Below, in pieces: positions 41,301-42,568 of a stretch of 42,568 bases of DNA (positions within the stretch are counted from its first letter, which is position 1; the number at the start of each line of letters is the position of its first letter). This DNA is from Prochlorococcus sp. AG-347-G20. GTDB lineage: Bacteria; Cyanobacteriota; Cyanobacteriia; PCC-6307; Cyanobiaceae. The position numbers and the translations under genes were made by a program. Under the pieces are notes generated by a model. That model was given only the letters and a program-made list of their open reading frames with translations, made no database searches and had not been told where the DNA came from. The stretch covers positions 1-42,568 of the forward strand of contig QCBJ01000010.1 of assembly GCA_003281645.1 (NCBI GenBank), written 5' to 3'.

Positions 41301-42194
41301 ATGTTTAATTTAAAGAATTTCCTACTAAGTTCATCTCTATTATTTTCTGTTTTTTCATCACCTGTATTTTCAAATCCCAAAGTTTTAAAAGTTGGAGCAA
41401 TACCTGATCAAAACCAAGATGTTTTGGACAAAAGATTTAATTTATTTTCAAAAGAATTATCCAAACAACTTAATGTAGAAGTTAAATACATGCCTGTTAT
41501 TAATTATGTTGCAGCAGTAACTGGATTTAGAACTAAAGATTTAGATTTAGTTTGGTTTGGCGGTTTATCAGGAGTTCAAGCAAGATTACAAAGACCTAAT
41601 TCAATTGTCATAGCTCAAAGAGATATCGATAAGGAATTTAAAAGTGTTTTTATAGTAAACAAAAATTTAGAACTTAACTCAATTTCAAACATTAAAGGAC
41701 TTAAAAAACTAAGGAATTTAAGATTTACTTTTGGCTCTGAAAACTCAACTTCTGGAAGATTAATGCCAGAATATTTTTTAAATCAAGCAGGGGTAGAAAT
41801 TAAACATTTTAAAGGAAAAAAAGCAGGTTTTAGTGGGAGTCATGATGCCACTATAGCTTTAGTTAATAGTGGGGCATTTGATGCTGGAGCTTTAAATAAA
41901 CAGGTTTGGGAAAACAATCTTAAAAATAATCCCAAAAGAACAAGTAATTTAGAATTATTCTGGATCACACCAGAATATGTTGACTATCATTGGGTAGCTC
42001 AAGGTGATCTTGAAAATAGATTCGGGGAAGGGTTTACAAAAGAACTTAAATCAGTAATTCTAAATTTAGATATAAAGCAAAAATCACATAAACAGATATT
42101 AGATATGTTCAATGCAAAAAGATTTATAAAGGCGGAATCAAAACAATATAAAAATATAGAGGAAATCGGGAGGAAATTAAATAAAATTAGATGA
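41301..42194 (+). CDS. phnD: PhnD-like phosphonate/phosphite ABC transporter binding protein
   Basis: This is a 297-residue periplasmic binding protein with a signal peptide (about 1-24, ending SPVFS). Motifs of the PhnD type: GAIPDQNQDV at the start, LVWFGGLSGVQARLQ, and SENSTSGRLMPEYF followed by FSGSHDATIALVNSGAFDAGAL. The family binds phosphonates or phosphite. The ABC ATPase gene overlaps its last bases. Confidence 0.88.
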   Translation: MFNLKNFLLSSSLLFSVFSSPVFSNPKVLKVGAIPDQNQDVLDKRFNLFSKELSKQLNVEVKYMPVINYVAAVTGFRTKDLDLVWFGGLSGVQARLQRPNSIVIAQRDIDKEFKSVFIVNKNLELNSISNIKGLKKLRNLRFTFGSENSTSGRLMPEYFLNQAGVEIKHFKGKKAGFSGSHDATIALVNSGAFDAGALNKQVWENNLKNNPKRTSNLELFWITPEYVDYHWVAQGDLENRFGEGFTKELKSVILNLDIKQKSHKQILDMFNAKRFIKAESKQYKNIEEIGRKLNKIR

Positions 42195-42568
42195 ATAATA
42201 CTGTCTTAGAATTAGAAAATATATCTTATAAATACAAAAATGATCTGATCCTAAATAAAATAAATTTAAAAATAAATTCTGGGGAGAAAATTGCACTTTT
42301 AGGTAAAAGCGGTTCAGGAAAAACTACACTTATATCAGTACTTAATGGCACTATAAAGCCAACTCAAGGTAAGGTTAAATTATTCAATGAAAGTTTCGAG
42401 GAATTAGATAGAAAGCAGAAAAGTAAAATAACAACTATATGGCAAGATTTAAGATTAATAGAAGATCTCTCTGCAGAACAAAATGTTAATTGTGGACTAC
42501 TAGCGGAAAACAATTTTTATTTCGCTTTTAAAAATTTACTAAATATAAGTTCTTTTAAGAAGGCGCAT
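42191..42568 (+). CDS. phnC: PhnC-like ABC transporter ATPase, truncated at window edge
   Basis: The ATG overlaps the PhnD stop by four bases (ATGA). The visible 126 codons include Walker A LLGKSGSGKTTLISVL and the Q-loop region TTIWQDLRLIEDLSAEQNV, as expected for PhnC-type ATPases. The signature and Walker B motifs lie beyond the right edge. The permease (PhnE) is probably downstream. Confidence 0.85.
   Translation, partial: MNNTVLELENISYKYKNDLILNKINLKINSGEKIALLGKSGSGKTTLISVLNGTIKPTQGKVKLFNESFEELDRKQKSKITTIWQDLRLIEDLSAEQNVNCGLLAENNFYFAFKNLLNISSFKKAH

Noticed and set aside
1..42568. tRNA, rRNA, CRISPR array, insertion sequences
   Set aside because: No cloverleaf-like GC-rich segment, repeat-spacer array or transposase was seen on either strand by eye.

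Overview
The window is about 42.6 kb of very AT-rich DNA (roughly 30% GC by eye) from a marine picocyanobacterium, almost certainly Prochlorococcus of a high-light-adapted clade. The evidence is the base composition, the gene content (a high-light-inducible protein, CtpA, a TPM/Psb32-like protein, a pstSCAB cluster, DUF1651 and DUF1499 proteins, 6S RNA beside purK) and the many genus-style proteins of 30-100 residues. I saw no tRNA, rRNA, IS element or CRISPR array.

Layout. 1-2.8 kb: small hypothetical genes, a lipoprotein and a ribbon-helix-helix regulator. 2.9-5.1 kb: a DUF2130 protein with a PD-(D/E)XK-like core, a free-standing IF-2 N-terminal domain and a one-helix membrane protein. 5.1-10.9 kb: a tight four-gene DNA repair operon (metallo-beta-lactamase exonuclease, ATP-dependent DNA ligase, Lhr-like DEXH helicase, PdeM phosphoesterase). 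11-12 kb: small genes. 12.1-15.9 kb, minus strand: pstS-pstC-pstA-pstB for phosphate uptake. 16-18.7 kb, minus strand: an LptA-like protein, a c-type cytochrome, a K+ channel with RCK domains and a DUF1499 protein.

17.9-29.8 kb is an accessory-looking stretch of about 30 very small genes, many with one membrane helix and many abutting or overlapping by 1-4 bases. Among them are an SDR oxidoreductase, a DnaJ-type zinc-finger peptide, an unusual Hli, two DUF1651 paralogs with the same promoter architecture, and an NAD+-type DNA ligase reduced to its Ia and adenylation domains. Two tiny minus-strand ORFs stand out because each has a near-perfect Shine-Dalgarno sequence and a strong terminator. 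A gene-free stretch at about 21.06-21.23 kb carries a cluster of DnaA-box-like 9-mers.

From 30.3 kb the window returns to core genome: 6S RNA, purK, aroB, a MidA/NDUFAF7-type methyltransferase, a TPM-domain protein, a metallophosphoesterase, nadA, ctpA, ispG, a family 4 uracil-DNA glycosylase that appears to lack its Fe-S ligands, an aspartate-type aminotransferase, and at the right edge a PhnD-like binding protein followed by a truncated PhnC-like ATPase.

Three themes link the genes. The first is phosphorus acquisition (pstSCAB and the phnD/phnC-like pair). The second is DNA repair (the ligase-associated operon, the DUF2130 protein, the UDG and the mini-ligase). The third is light stress and membrane function (Hli, CtpA, TPM protein and many one-helix peptides). 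Family names come from recognising motifs by eye; no database search was run.
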